The translations under genes and the position numbers were made by a program. This document shows, piece after piece, positions 1 to 6,654 of a stretch of DNA of 10,993 bases (its first letter is position 1; every line of letters starts with the position of its first letter). Source of the DNA: Bacteroidales bacterium (lineage in GTDB: Bacteria; Bacteroidota; Bacteroidia; Bacteroidales; UBA10428); contig DAOUOU010000084.1 in NCBI GenBank assembly GCA_030626465.1, positions 1 through 10,993 on the forward strand. Reading direction: 5' to 3'. The notes under the pieces are model-generated. The model worked only from the letters and a program-made list of their open reading frames with translations, searched no databases and had not been told where the DNA came from.

Positions 1-1
1 A

Positions 2-1813
2 CTGGCTGGTGCATCGGCATCAGCGAGTCTGGGTGAATTAGGATTCAACGTAAAGACTTTTTGCTACCAGGACAGTTCCCGACGAGCACATAGCATTTCT
101 GCACAGGGGGGAATTAATGCTGCGAAAAACTACCAGAACGATGGAGATAGCATATACAGGTTGTTTTACGATACCATCAAAGGAGGTGATTACCGTTCGC
201 GGGAGGCCAATGTATACAGGCTGGCAGAAGTCAGTAATCTGATCATCGACCAGTGTGTTGCACAGGGAGTTCCTTTTGCCCGGGAATACGGAGGACTTCT
301 CGATAATCGTTCTTTTGGAGGTGCTCAGGTATCTCGTACTTTTTACGCCCGCGGTCAGACAGGACAACAATTGCTTTTGGGAGCATACAGTGCTCTGATG
401 CGTCAGATAAATAAAGGTTCGGTAAATTTGTATACCAGGCACGAAATAGTTGACATTGTCATTATTGAAGGGAAAGCAAGAGGAATTATTACCAGAAATC
501 TAATCACAGGGAAAATTGAACGTCATTTTGCACATGCCGTGGTGATTGGAAGTGGAGGATATGGAAACGCATTCTTCTTATCAACCTATGCGATGGGTTC
601 TAACGGTAGTACGATCTGGCAGATCTATAAAAAAGGAGCTTTTTTTGCCAATCCTTCTTTTGTACAAATTCATCCTACCTGTATTCCTGTTCACGGAGAT
701 TTTCAGTCGAAACTTACACTGATGAGTGAGAGTCTCCGTAATGACGGTCGTATTTGGGTGCCGAAAAAGAAACAAGATGCGGAAGCTATTCGGGAGAAGA
801 AACTTAAACCTACTGAATTGAAAGAAGAAGACAGGGATTATTATCTGGAACGAAGATACCCTGCCTTTGGCAATCTTGTACCACGCGATGTGGCTTCGCG
901 TGCTGCAAAAGAACGTTGTGATGCTGGTTTTGGCGTAGGATCGGGCTTAGCTGTGTACCTCGATTTTGACGATGCCATTAACCGGTTGGGTAAAGATGTT
1001 GTTGAACAGCGCTACGGCAACCTGTTTCAGATGTACGAAAAGATAAACGATGAAAATCCATATGAGACCCCGATGATGATATATCCGGCAATTCATTATA
1101 CAATGGGAGGGACCTGGGTAGATTATGAGTTGACGACTACCATCCCGGGCCTGTTTGTCATCGGAGAGGCTAATTTTTCTGATCATGGAGCCAATCGATT
1201 AGGAGCTTCTGCTTTGATGCAGGGATTGGCAGACGGGTATTTTATTCTCCCCTATACAATTCAGAATTATCTGGCAGATGAAATACTTACTCCGCGGTTG
1301 AGTGTGGATTTACCGGAATTTATTGAAGCAGAGGAAGCTGTAATTTCCCGGATTGATAGATTGATGAATATTCGTGGAGATGAGTCGGTTGATAGCTTTC
1401 ATAAAAAATTTGGGCTTAAACTTTGGGAAACAGTCGGGATGGCACGTAATAAAGAAGATTTAAATAAATCTATTGAAGATTTCAGACAGATGCGGGAAGA
1501 TTTCTGGAAAAATATCCGGATTCCGGGTGATAAGAATGACTTAAACCCTGAACTTGAAAAAGCCGGAAGAGTAGCAGATTTTATTGAAATAGGAGAATTA
1601 ATGGCGCGAGACGCACTTAATCGTGAGGAGTCTTGCGGAGGTCATTTCCGTGAAGAATTTCAAAGCGAAGAAGGAGAAGCATTACGCAACGACGGGGATT
1701 ATATGTATGTTGCTGTCTGGGAATATAAAGGTAAAGATAAAGCACCGGTTTTACACAAAGAGCCTCTTAAGTACGAGGATATTAAAGTGCAAACCAGGAA
1801 TTACAAGAAGTAG
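2..1813 (+). CDS. sdhA: Succinate dehydrogenase/fumarate reductase flavoprotein subunit (5' partial)
   Basis: Catalytic FAD subunit that interconverts succinate and fumarate on the cytoplasmic face of the membrane, within a quinone-linked complex. The frame is open from base 2, so the start lies outside the window; 603 residues are visible and roughly 40-50 are probably missing. The first visible residues (LAGASASASLGELGF) are the second half of the dinucleotide-binding motif. HSISAQGG holds the histidine expected to bind FAD covalently (codon at 89). QIHPT (671), the arginine in PRDVASR (884), HYTMGG (1094) and GANRLGAS (1196) match the conserved substrate-binding and catalytic segments. The C-terminal SCGGHFREEF stretch is typical of the family. 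The length and motifs fit the B-type, menaquinone-linked enzyme (Wolinella/Bacillus/Bacteroidota) better than the E. coli type. sdhB follows 20 nt downstream; the cytochrome b gene should lie upstream. Physiological direction cannot be told from sequence. Confidence 0.96.
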   Translation: MAGASASASLGELGFNVKTFCYQDSSRRAHSISAQGGINAAKNYQNDGDSIYRLFYDTIKGGDYRSREANVYRLAEVSNLIIDQCVAQGVPFAREYGGLLDNRSFGGAQVSRTFYARGQTGQQLLLGAYSALMRQINKGSVNLYTRHEIVDIVIIEGKARGIITRNLITGKIERHFAHAVVIGSGGYGNAFFLSTYAMGSNGSTIWQIYKKGAFFANPSFVQIHPTCIPVHGDFQSKLTLMSESLRNDGRIWVPKKKQDAEAIREKKLKPTELKEEDRDYYLERRYPAFGNLVPRDVASRAAKERCDAGFGVGSGLAVYLDFDDAINRLGKDVVEQRYGNLFQMYEKINDENPYETPMMIYPAIHYTMGGTWVDYELTTTIPGLFVIGEANFSDHGANRLGASALMQGLADGYFILPYTIQNYLADEILTPRLSVDLPEFIEAEEAVISRIDRLMNIRGDESVDSFHKKFGLKLWETVGMARNKEDLNKSIEDFRQMREDFWKNIRIPGDKNDLNPELEKAGRVADFIEIGELMARDALNREESCGGHFREEFQSEEGEALRNDGDYMYVAVWEYKGKDKAPVLHKEPLKYEDIKVQTRNYKK

Positions 1814-1833
1814 AACCAATAATCAATCAGAAA

Positions 1834-2574
1834 ATGGATTTTATACTGAAAATCTGGAGACAGGAAAATAATACAGCAAAAGGGAGGTTTGAGAATTACA
1901 GATTAACCAACATATCGTCTGACTCATCATTTTTTGAGATGCTGGATATTTTAAACCAGCAACTTGTCGACAAATTTGAAGTACCGGTATGCTTTGATCA
2001 TGATTGCCGGGAAGGAATATGTGGTACTTGCGGATTATACATTAATGGAAGGCCTCACGGCCCTGATGATGCAATAACTACCTGCCAGTTGCATATGCGA
2101 AAATTTAAGGATGGTGATACAATAGTTATTGAACCTTGGCGGGCAAGGCCTTTTCCTGTGATAAAAGATCTGGTTGTTGATAGAACTTCTTTTGATAAGA
2201 TCATAGAGGCTGGAGGATTTGTATCGGTAAATACCGGAGGAGTGCCTGATGCAAATGCCATAACGATTCCAAAGAAAAATGCCGATATTGCCATGGATGC
2301 TGCTTCCTGTATTGGCTGTGGTGCATGTGTGGCAGCCTGTAAAAATGCATCAGCAATGTTGTTTGTTTCCGCAAAGGTTTCTCAATTTGCCATGTTGCCT
2401 CAAGGAAAAATTGAAGCAAAAGAAAGAGTGAAAAATATGGTTTCCAAAATGGACGAATTAGGATTCGGTAACTGTACCAATACCGGGGCGTGTGAAGCTG
2501 AATGTCCTAAAGAAATCTCACTTTCGCATATTGCACGTATGAACAGGGAGTTTTATTCTGCTAAAGTTCTCTAA
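1834..2574 (+). CDS. sdhB: Succinate dehydrogenase/fumarate reductase iron-sulfur subunit
   Basis: Electron-transfer subunit that passes electrons between the FAD of SdhA and the quinone site in the membrane cytochrome b. The protein has 246 residues, a normal length. The N-terminal ferredoxin domain carries the [2Fe-2S] ligands C58, C63, C66 and C84 (DCREGICGTC and ITTCQ). The C-terminal helical domain has CIGCGACVAAC (C159, C162, C165, C169) and CTNTGACEAEC (C214, C220, C224). By family rule C159, C162, C165 and C224 bind [4Fe-4S], while C169, C214 and C220 bind [3Fe-4S]. All expected cysteines are present. The ATG at 1834 lies 20 nt after the sdhA stop, which supports one operon; no strong Shine-Dalgarno sequence precedes it. 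The gene converges on the minus-strand SiaC-family gene with 47 nt between them. Confidence 0.97.
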   Translation: MDFILKIWRQENNTAKGRFENYRLTNISSDSSFFEMLDILNQQLVDKFEVPVCFDHDCREGICGTCGLYINGRPHGPDDAITTCQLHMRKFKDGDTIVIEPWRARPFPVIKDLVVDRTSFDKIIEAGGFVSVNTGGVPDANAITIPKKNADIAMDAASCIGCGACVAACKNASAMLFVSAKVSQFAMLPQGKIEAKERVKNMVSKMDELGFGNCTNTGACEAECPKEISLSHIARMNREFYSAKVL

Positions 2575-2593
2575 TTTTTGCTAAAGTCGAATG

Positions 2594-2631
2594 AATGGAT
2601 TACTTCCTTACAAGGGAGTATTCACTCCATT
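2594..2631. terminator. Imperfect hairpin between convergent genes, possible terminator
   Basis: AATGGA (2594-2599) pairs with TCCATT (2626-2631), and TACTTCC (2601-2607) pairs with GGGAGTA (2614-2620) with one G-T wobble. The two stems are separated by an asymmetric internal loop, and the apical loop is 6 nt. The hairpin sits between the stop of sdhB and the stop of the SiaC-family gene, overlapping the latter. Neither strand has a clean T-run directly after it, so it is not a canonical intrinsic terminator. Its position is the main argument for a role. Confidence 0.25.
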
Positions 2632-3008
2632 GGTTTCATAGTGATTTTCAGACCGGTTTCGATTTCAAAATCTTCTACTTCATCTTTTACATCAGGATCA
2701 TCTTCTTCGTAATACCAATTGATTGCAACATTTGTGCCGGCTTCCTGAGATTTTTTCAAAACATCCAGTATATCGAGCAATAACCGGGAAGAATTAGTAT
2801 TAAAATATGTCAATTTAAGATTCAGTGTAACCGGATTTTTCCGCTCAAGTGTATATTCTTTTAGCCAATTCAGCAGAGGAGTATAAAATTTATAGGCCTC
2901 TTCCATATATGATTCTCCTGATAATTTACAAACTCCGTTTTCTGCATTGAAGTTTATTTCTGGATAGTAAGGAGAATCGGGGACTGCATCGACAATCAGA
3001 TTTTTCAT
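2622..3008 (-). CDS. SiaC-family (DUF1987) regulatory phosphoprotein
   Basis: A 128-residue soluble protein recognised as SiaC/DUF1987 from the order of conserved segments: GESYMEEAYKFYTPLLNWL (31-49), LKLTYFNTNSSRLLLDIL (64-81) and WYYEEDDPDV (98-107). In P. aeruginosa SiaC is phosphorylated by SiaB on a threonine, dephosphorylated by the PP2C phosphatase SiaA, and the unphosphorylated form activates the diguanylate cyclase SiaD. By alignment in my head, T71 of YFNTNSS is the likely phosphoacceptor; the family usually has NTSS, so N72 is a small deviation. The gene is 11 nt downstream of the SiaB-family kinase gene and is last in the minus-strand run, so kinase and substrate are almost surely co-transcribed. 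No diguanylate cyclase is nearby, so its target is unknown. Family assignment is firm; function here is inferred. Confidence 0.9.
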   Translation of the reverse strand: MKNLIVDAVPDSPYYPEINFNAENGVCKLSGESYMEEAYKFYTPLLNWLKEYTLERKNPVTLNLKLTYFNTNSSRLLLDILDVLKKSQEAGTNVAINWYYEEDDPDVKDEVEDFEIETGLKITMKPME

Positions 3009-3019
3009 ATCTTTTATTT

Positions 3020-3544
3020 TTAACGTTTATTCACTTTAGCTGTTATTGTATAGAGAGAAAATTTTTCATCTTGTGGTTCAATCGATAATTCAATTGAATG
3101 ACCCGTAATTAATCCTGTTTGAATCAAACCGATATGTGCTCCAATATCGCGTTGTCCGGCTTGACTTCTTGTATTTCTTTTTAACTCCCGGAGCTCATCT
3201 TCTTTAAGAGAGTTTATTTCTTCACTATTTTTTTTAAGCACCAATCCATGTTCTCTGAAAATTACATTCCCGGTAGAGATTGCAAAATGATCATCATGAT
3301 CATCGATTCTGAACCATCCTATTCCGGTACCAAAAGAACGTAAATTACTATACTGTTCAGCTGAATAATAAGAAACATTTTGAGCCAGTTCAATAAATAC
3401 CTTATATATTTTGCTAATGACAACAGTGTCAGCTTGAATATGTTGTTTCATATAATTGCTGGTAAATGAAATCAGGTCAATATTGACTGGTCCGTGATAA
3501 TAAATAATATTATTTTGCAATTGATTATTAAGTAACATTATCAT
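3020..3544 (-). CDS. SiaB-family protein kinase (DUF6272)
   Basis: A 174-residue cytoplasmic protein resembling SiaB, the GHKL/HATPase-like kinase that phosphorylates SiaC. Visible family marks are an N-box-like segment IELAQNVSYYS (51-61, with E52 and N56), a glycine motif GTGIGWF (72-78), GNVI (92-95) and a second glycine-rich segment GAHIGLIQTGLITG (135-148) followed by a final beta strand. There is no sensor or membrane domain, so control must come through partners or the opposing phosphatases. The chosen ATG (3542-3544) overlaps the TGA of the upstream phosphatase gene as ATGA, which suggests translational coupling; a second ATG two codons in (3536-3538) is possible. The SiaC-family gene follows after 11 nt. 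An alternative reading is an RsbW-like anti-sigma kinase, but the DUF1987 neighbour makes SiaB far more likely. Confidence 0.85.
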   Translation of the reverse strand: MIMLLNNQLQNNIIYYHGPVNIDLISFTSNYMKQHIQADTVVISKIYKVFIELAQNVSYYSAEQYSNLRSFGTGIGWFRIDDHDDHFAISTGNVIFREHGLVLKKNSEEINSLKEDELRELKRNTRSQAGQRDIGAHIGLIQTGLITGHSIELSIEPQDEKFSLYTITAKVNKR

Positions 3545-5316
3545 ATTATTTTCAGACCAACCAGTGTAATATCATCACGTTGTTCCTCATTCTTCATATA
3601 GTCTCTTAAGCGTTGTTCAATAATTGCCTTCTGTTCAATAGGGCGCAATTTAGCACAATCAACAAAGACTTCCTCAAGACGCAGCCTTCCAAATTTTTTC
3701 CTCTCCGGACTATTCTGATCAATTATGCCATCTGAAAAGAGATAGATCATATCACCTTCTTCCAGTTCAATAGTATAATTTGTAAATTGAATTTCTCTTT
3801 TAGAAAGGCCGTATCCGCCAATTGATTTTCTATCACCTCGATGACTAATTAGTTTGTTTTCTTTATTTTTTATAACATACAAAGGCCGTTTTGCACCTGC
3901 AAATGTAAGTTTATATTTTTTGTTCGATTGCGATTCCAATTTACATAAGGCCAGATCCATTCCATCATTGTTATCTGTCTCTTCCTGACGCAGCGCAATT
4001 CTGATCATATAATTCAACATCCCTAAAATTTCAGCAGGTGAATTTATTCCTCTTTCATTTACAATTTCGTTAAGAAGACTGTTCCCAATCATAGACATAA
4101 AGGCACCGGGCACACCATGTCCGGTACAATCAACAACTGAAAAATATACGGTATCACTTTTTCCGTTTTCCTGGGCCGAAATCCAATAAAAATCACCTGA
4201 AACAATATCCTTGGGTAAATACAGAATGAATGCATCAAAGTGTTTTTCAATTTCATTGTTACCAGGCAAAATAGCCTGTTGAATCGTTTGTGCATATCTG
4301 ATACTTGCTCTGATTTCTTTGTTCTGTTTTTCGAGCCAAAGCTTTTGTTGGTTGATTTTTTTGTTTGCCCTGATAATTTTCAATATCATGAACGTGAGCA
4401 CGACTATAAATATCGTAGTTACTATTAGTCCAATTGTCAGAGATCTTTCCCGAAGTCTTTTTGCCTCCAGAAGGGCATTTTGTTCGCTTATTTTTGCTTC
4501 GTTCAATTCAATTTCCATTTTTTGCTCGCGGGTTAGTTCTTCAGCCTGCTGAAGCGTGGATACGGTTTTTTCAAGTTCTTCGCTTGTTTCATTTAATATT
4601 TTCTCTGTCAGGTGTTTTTCAGATTCAGCCACGGTAACCTTTCTATCAGCTTCGTTTGTAATTTCTGCCATTTTTTGTTCTTTTAATTTTCGATCGATGG
4701 CTGAATACAACTCGAAATACGCTCGCGATTTTGTATCATTTCCCAGTTTCTCATAAATATCATAAGCAACGCCATAACAACGCTTGAGTAAAGCAAAATC
4801 ATTCAACTCTTTTGATAGATTAATGGCACTCTCTATATTTTCGATTGCACTGTCAAAACTTGACATTTCATTCTCAGCAAGAGCAATGTTGGCGAGCACA
4901 TTTATAATTTCTTCCTTGTTGTTAATTTGTTTACGAAATTCAAGCTCTTTATTAAGATGGTAAATGGCTTTCTGATAATTTTCGGCTTCAAGATAAACCA
5001 TGGCAAGACTATTGTGTGATATCATCTGACCTCTTCGATTTCCGAGATCTGAATTAATCTCAAGTACTTTCTGATAATAGGTAGCTGCTTCTTCAAGGCG
5101 ATTGGCACTTCGCAGTAAATATGCCGATTGATTGAACAATTGCGCGGCGGCATTTTTCTTCCCTTCTTCGAGATAGGATGCAGCTTTTGAAATATTTTCT
5201 TTTAGCTGCTCATCTATTTCATCCTGAGGATAAACAGGAGTAACAAGAAGAATAAGTAAAAAAAAGAAAATCCATCTTACGGAAACAGCACTAATCATGT
5301 TATTTAGAAAAGTCAT
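3541..5316 (-). CDS. Membrane TPR protein with cytoplasmic SpoIIE/PP2C phosphatase domain
   Basis: A 591-residue sensor phosphatase. In order: a signal peptide or signal anchor (about 1-31, hydrophobic RWIFFFLLILLVTPVYP); TPR-like helices (about 40-210, e.g. AATYYQKVLEIN and KAIYHLNKELEF); a charged coiled coil (about 212-290); one transmembrane helix (about 291-315); a short coiled linker ending IRYAQTIQQAILP; and a SpoIIE/PP2C phosphatase (about 345-591). Expected metal-binding aspartates are present: D375 in SGDFYW, D396 in VDCTGHG, D529 in SDG and D581/D582 in RDDIT. The TPR part should face the periplasm and the phosphatase the cytoplasm. It is the positional counterpart of SiaA and probably dephosphorylates the SiaC-family protein. 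The stop overlaps the kinase start by 4 nt. M7 is an alternative start that keeps the signal. The ligand sensed by the TPRs is not visible. Confidence 0.93.
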   Translation of the reverse strand: MTFLNNMISAVSVRWIFFFLLILLVTPVYPQDEIDEQLKENISKAASYLEEGKKNAAAQLFNQSAYLLRSANRLEEAATYYQKVLEINSDLGNRRGQMISHNSLAMVYLEAENYQKAIYHLNKELEFRKQINNKEEIINVLANIALAENEMSSFDSAIENIESAINLSKELNDFALLKRCYGVAYDIYEKLGNDTKSRAYFELYSAIDRKLKEQKMAEITNEADRKVTVAESEKHLTEKILNETSEELEKTVSTLQQAEELTREQKMEIELNEAKISEQNALLEAKRLRERSLTIGLIVTTIFIVVLTFMILKIIRANKKINQQKLWLEKQNKEIRASIRYAQTIQQAILPGNNEIEKHFDAFILYLPKDIVSGDFYWISAQENGKSDTVYFSVVDCTGHGVPGAFMSMIGNSLLNEIVNERGINSPAEILGMLNYMIRIALRQEETDNNDGMDLALCKLESQSNKKYKLTFAGAKRPLYVIKNKENKLISHRGDRKSIGGYGLSKREIQFTNYTIELEEGDMIYLFSDGIIDQNSPERKKFGRLRLEEVFVDCAKLRPIEQKAIIEQRLRDYMKNEEQRDDITLVGLKII

Positions 5317-5349
5317 TGCTCATTGTTTTATTATTTGAGATTGAATGGT

Positions 5350-6573
5350 TTATATTCTGAATCCCAGTAACATAATATCGTCAATCTGCTCATTATCTCC
5401 CATCCAATTGGTTATTGTACGTAAGAGGTTTTCTTTTTGTTTGTCCATGGGCAATTTATGTATTTCAATTAATAATTCCTGAAATTGCTTGTATCGAAAC
5501 TTTTTATTCCTGGGTCCGCCAAATTGATCTGCGAAACCGTCTGTGAAAAGGTATATCATATCTCCCTTCTTAATTTCAATATCATGGTTCGTAAAGGGTT
5601 TACCGAAATTTAGATGAATTCCTATTGGCATGCGGTCTCCCTTATAAATGATCAATTTGCTATTACTAATTAAATAAAAAGGATTGTTAGCTCCTGCAAA
5701 TTGTATACGCTTATTATTTTCATCTATAATAGCAAGAGAGATATCAAGGCCATCAGCAGCTTCACCTTGCTCTCCTTTTTGCTTTAGGAGTTTCATTACC
5801 AATCTTCTGAGTTCAAAAAGTATTTCATTGGCATTTTGAGCAATTTTCTTACTCATAATCTCATTCAGAAAAGCTATACCGGCCATGGTCATAAAAGCTC
5901 CTGAAATACCATGTCCTGTGCAATCACCTAAGGCAATTACTTTTTTTCCATTTAATCTTCCTGCCCAATAGAAATCTCCACTTACAATACTTCTGGGCAT
6001 GTTTAGAATGAAGTGTTCGGAGACTGTTTCCATTATGTACTCGTCTGTAGGAAAAATAGCTCTTTGTATACGCTTGGAGTACCGAATATCATCAACGATA
6101 TCTTTCTTCTGCATGGCTATTCTATCACGTTGCTGGGTAACCGCAAGGTGATTTTTTTCCAGTTCGGATTTCTGAGATTTGATTTTTTTTATTTTTTGGA
6201 CAAGGTTCAATGCCGATCTGACTTTAATAAGAAGTTCGTATTTGTTAAATGGTTTGGATATAAAATCATTTGCTTCTACTTCATATGCCTTTTCAAGACT
6301 TTCAGTTGCTGTAAGAACAATAACCGGAATATCTTCAGTAAGACTATTATTACGTATTTGCTTTATTGCTTCAATGCCATCCATTTCAGGCATTAAAACA
6401 TCCATTATAATAAGGTCGGGGATAATTTTATTTGCCTGCTCACAAGCTTCTTTCCCATCACGCGCATAGGTGAGGCTTACCTTATCACTTACTATAGCCA
6501 GTATTTCGGAAATAATTTTAAACGATATTTCCGAATCGTCAGCGATAAGTATTTTGTATTCATTATTATTCAT
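5350..6573 (-). CDS. Response regulator with SpoIIE/PP2C phosphatase output
   Basis: A soluble two-domain protein of 407 residues from the chosen start. The N-terminal receiver (about 5-125) has acidic residues D12 and D13, phosphoacceptor D58 (LIIMDVLMPEMDG), switch T88 (VLTAT) and K107 (SKPF). A coiled-coil linker (about 125-165) ends in IRYSKRIQRAIFP. The SpoIIE/PP2C domain (about 170-407) keeps the metal-binding aspartates D200 (SGDFYW), D217 (GDCTGHG), D345 (TDG) and D398/D399 (IDDIM). Phosphorylation of the receiver by an unseen histidine kinase should control the phosphatase, as in RsbU- or HsbR-like regulators. The gene ends 33 nt before the TPR phosphatase gene. I chose the ATG at 6571-6573 because it gives the usual short lead (MNNNEYKILIADD); an ATG at 6589-6591 and a TTG at 6592-6594 are in frame. 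None has a clear Shine-Dalgarno sequence. Confidence 0.94.
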   Translation of the reverse strand: MNNNEYKILIADDSEISFKIISEILAIVSDKVSLTYARDGKEACEQANKIIPDLIIMDVLMPEMDGIEAIKQIRNNSLTEDIPVIVLTATESLEKAYEVEANDFISKPFNKYELLIKVRSALNLVQKIKKIKSQKSELEKNHLAVTQQRDRIAMQKKDIVDDIRYSKRIQRAIFPTDEYIMETVSEHFILNMPRSIVSGDFYWAGRLNGKKVIALGDCTGHGISGAFMTMAGIAFLNEIMSKKIAQNANEILFELRRLVMKLLKQKGEQGEAADGLDISLAIIDENNKRIQFAGANNPFYLISNSKLIIYKGDRMPIGIHLNFGKPFTNHDIEIKKGDMIYLFTDGFADQFGGPRNKKFRYKQFQELLIEIHKLPMDKQKENLLRTITNWMGDNEQIDDIMLLGFRI

Positions 6574-6642
6574 TTGCTGATAGTTACGCATCAAAAAATA
6601 TTAAATTAATTAAAAATAAAACATCATAAGATTTGAAATGAA

Positions 6643-6654
6643 TGATTTAAATCA
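6643..6654. promoter_or_regulatory. 12-bp perfect palindrome, Crp/Fnr-like core
   Basis: TGATTTAAATCA is a perfect palindrome. It has the TGAT-N4-ATCA core of Crp/Fnr-type sites, but lacks the outer TT/AA of the full TTGAT-N4-ATCAA consensus. It covers the stop codon of the aminopeptidase gene and lies about 70 bp upstream of the chosen start of the response regulator-phosphatase gene, where an operator could act. The 57-nt gap (6595-6651) otherwise holds only AT-rich sequence; no convincing promoter was found there. A chance palindrome is possible. Confidence 0.2.

Noticed and set aside
1623..1871. Plus-strand 82-codon frame spanning the sdhA end and sdhB start
   Set aside because: It lies in a different frame inside two well-supported genes and its product shows no family motif.
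2595..2783. Plus-strand 62-codon frame downstream of sdhB
   Set aside because: Almost wholly antisense to the SiaC-family gene, with a phenylalanine/isoleucine-rich product typical of an antisense shadow.
3289..3306. Repeated GATCAT/ATGATC pattern inside the SiaB-family gene
   Set aside because: It simply encodes a DDHDDH stretch of the protein; no sign of a regulatory site.
6013..6396. Plus-strand 127-codon frame within the response regulator-phosphatase gene
   Set aside because: Antisense to a clear receiver/PP2C gene; cysteine- and phenylalanine-rich shadow product.
6595..6651. Promoter for the signalling genes in the gap after the aminopeptidase gene
   Set aside because: The only resemblance on the minus strand (TA followed by a T-run and G next to the start) has wrong spacing for TAnnTTTG, and no TTG stands at the right distance.
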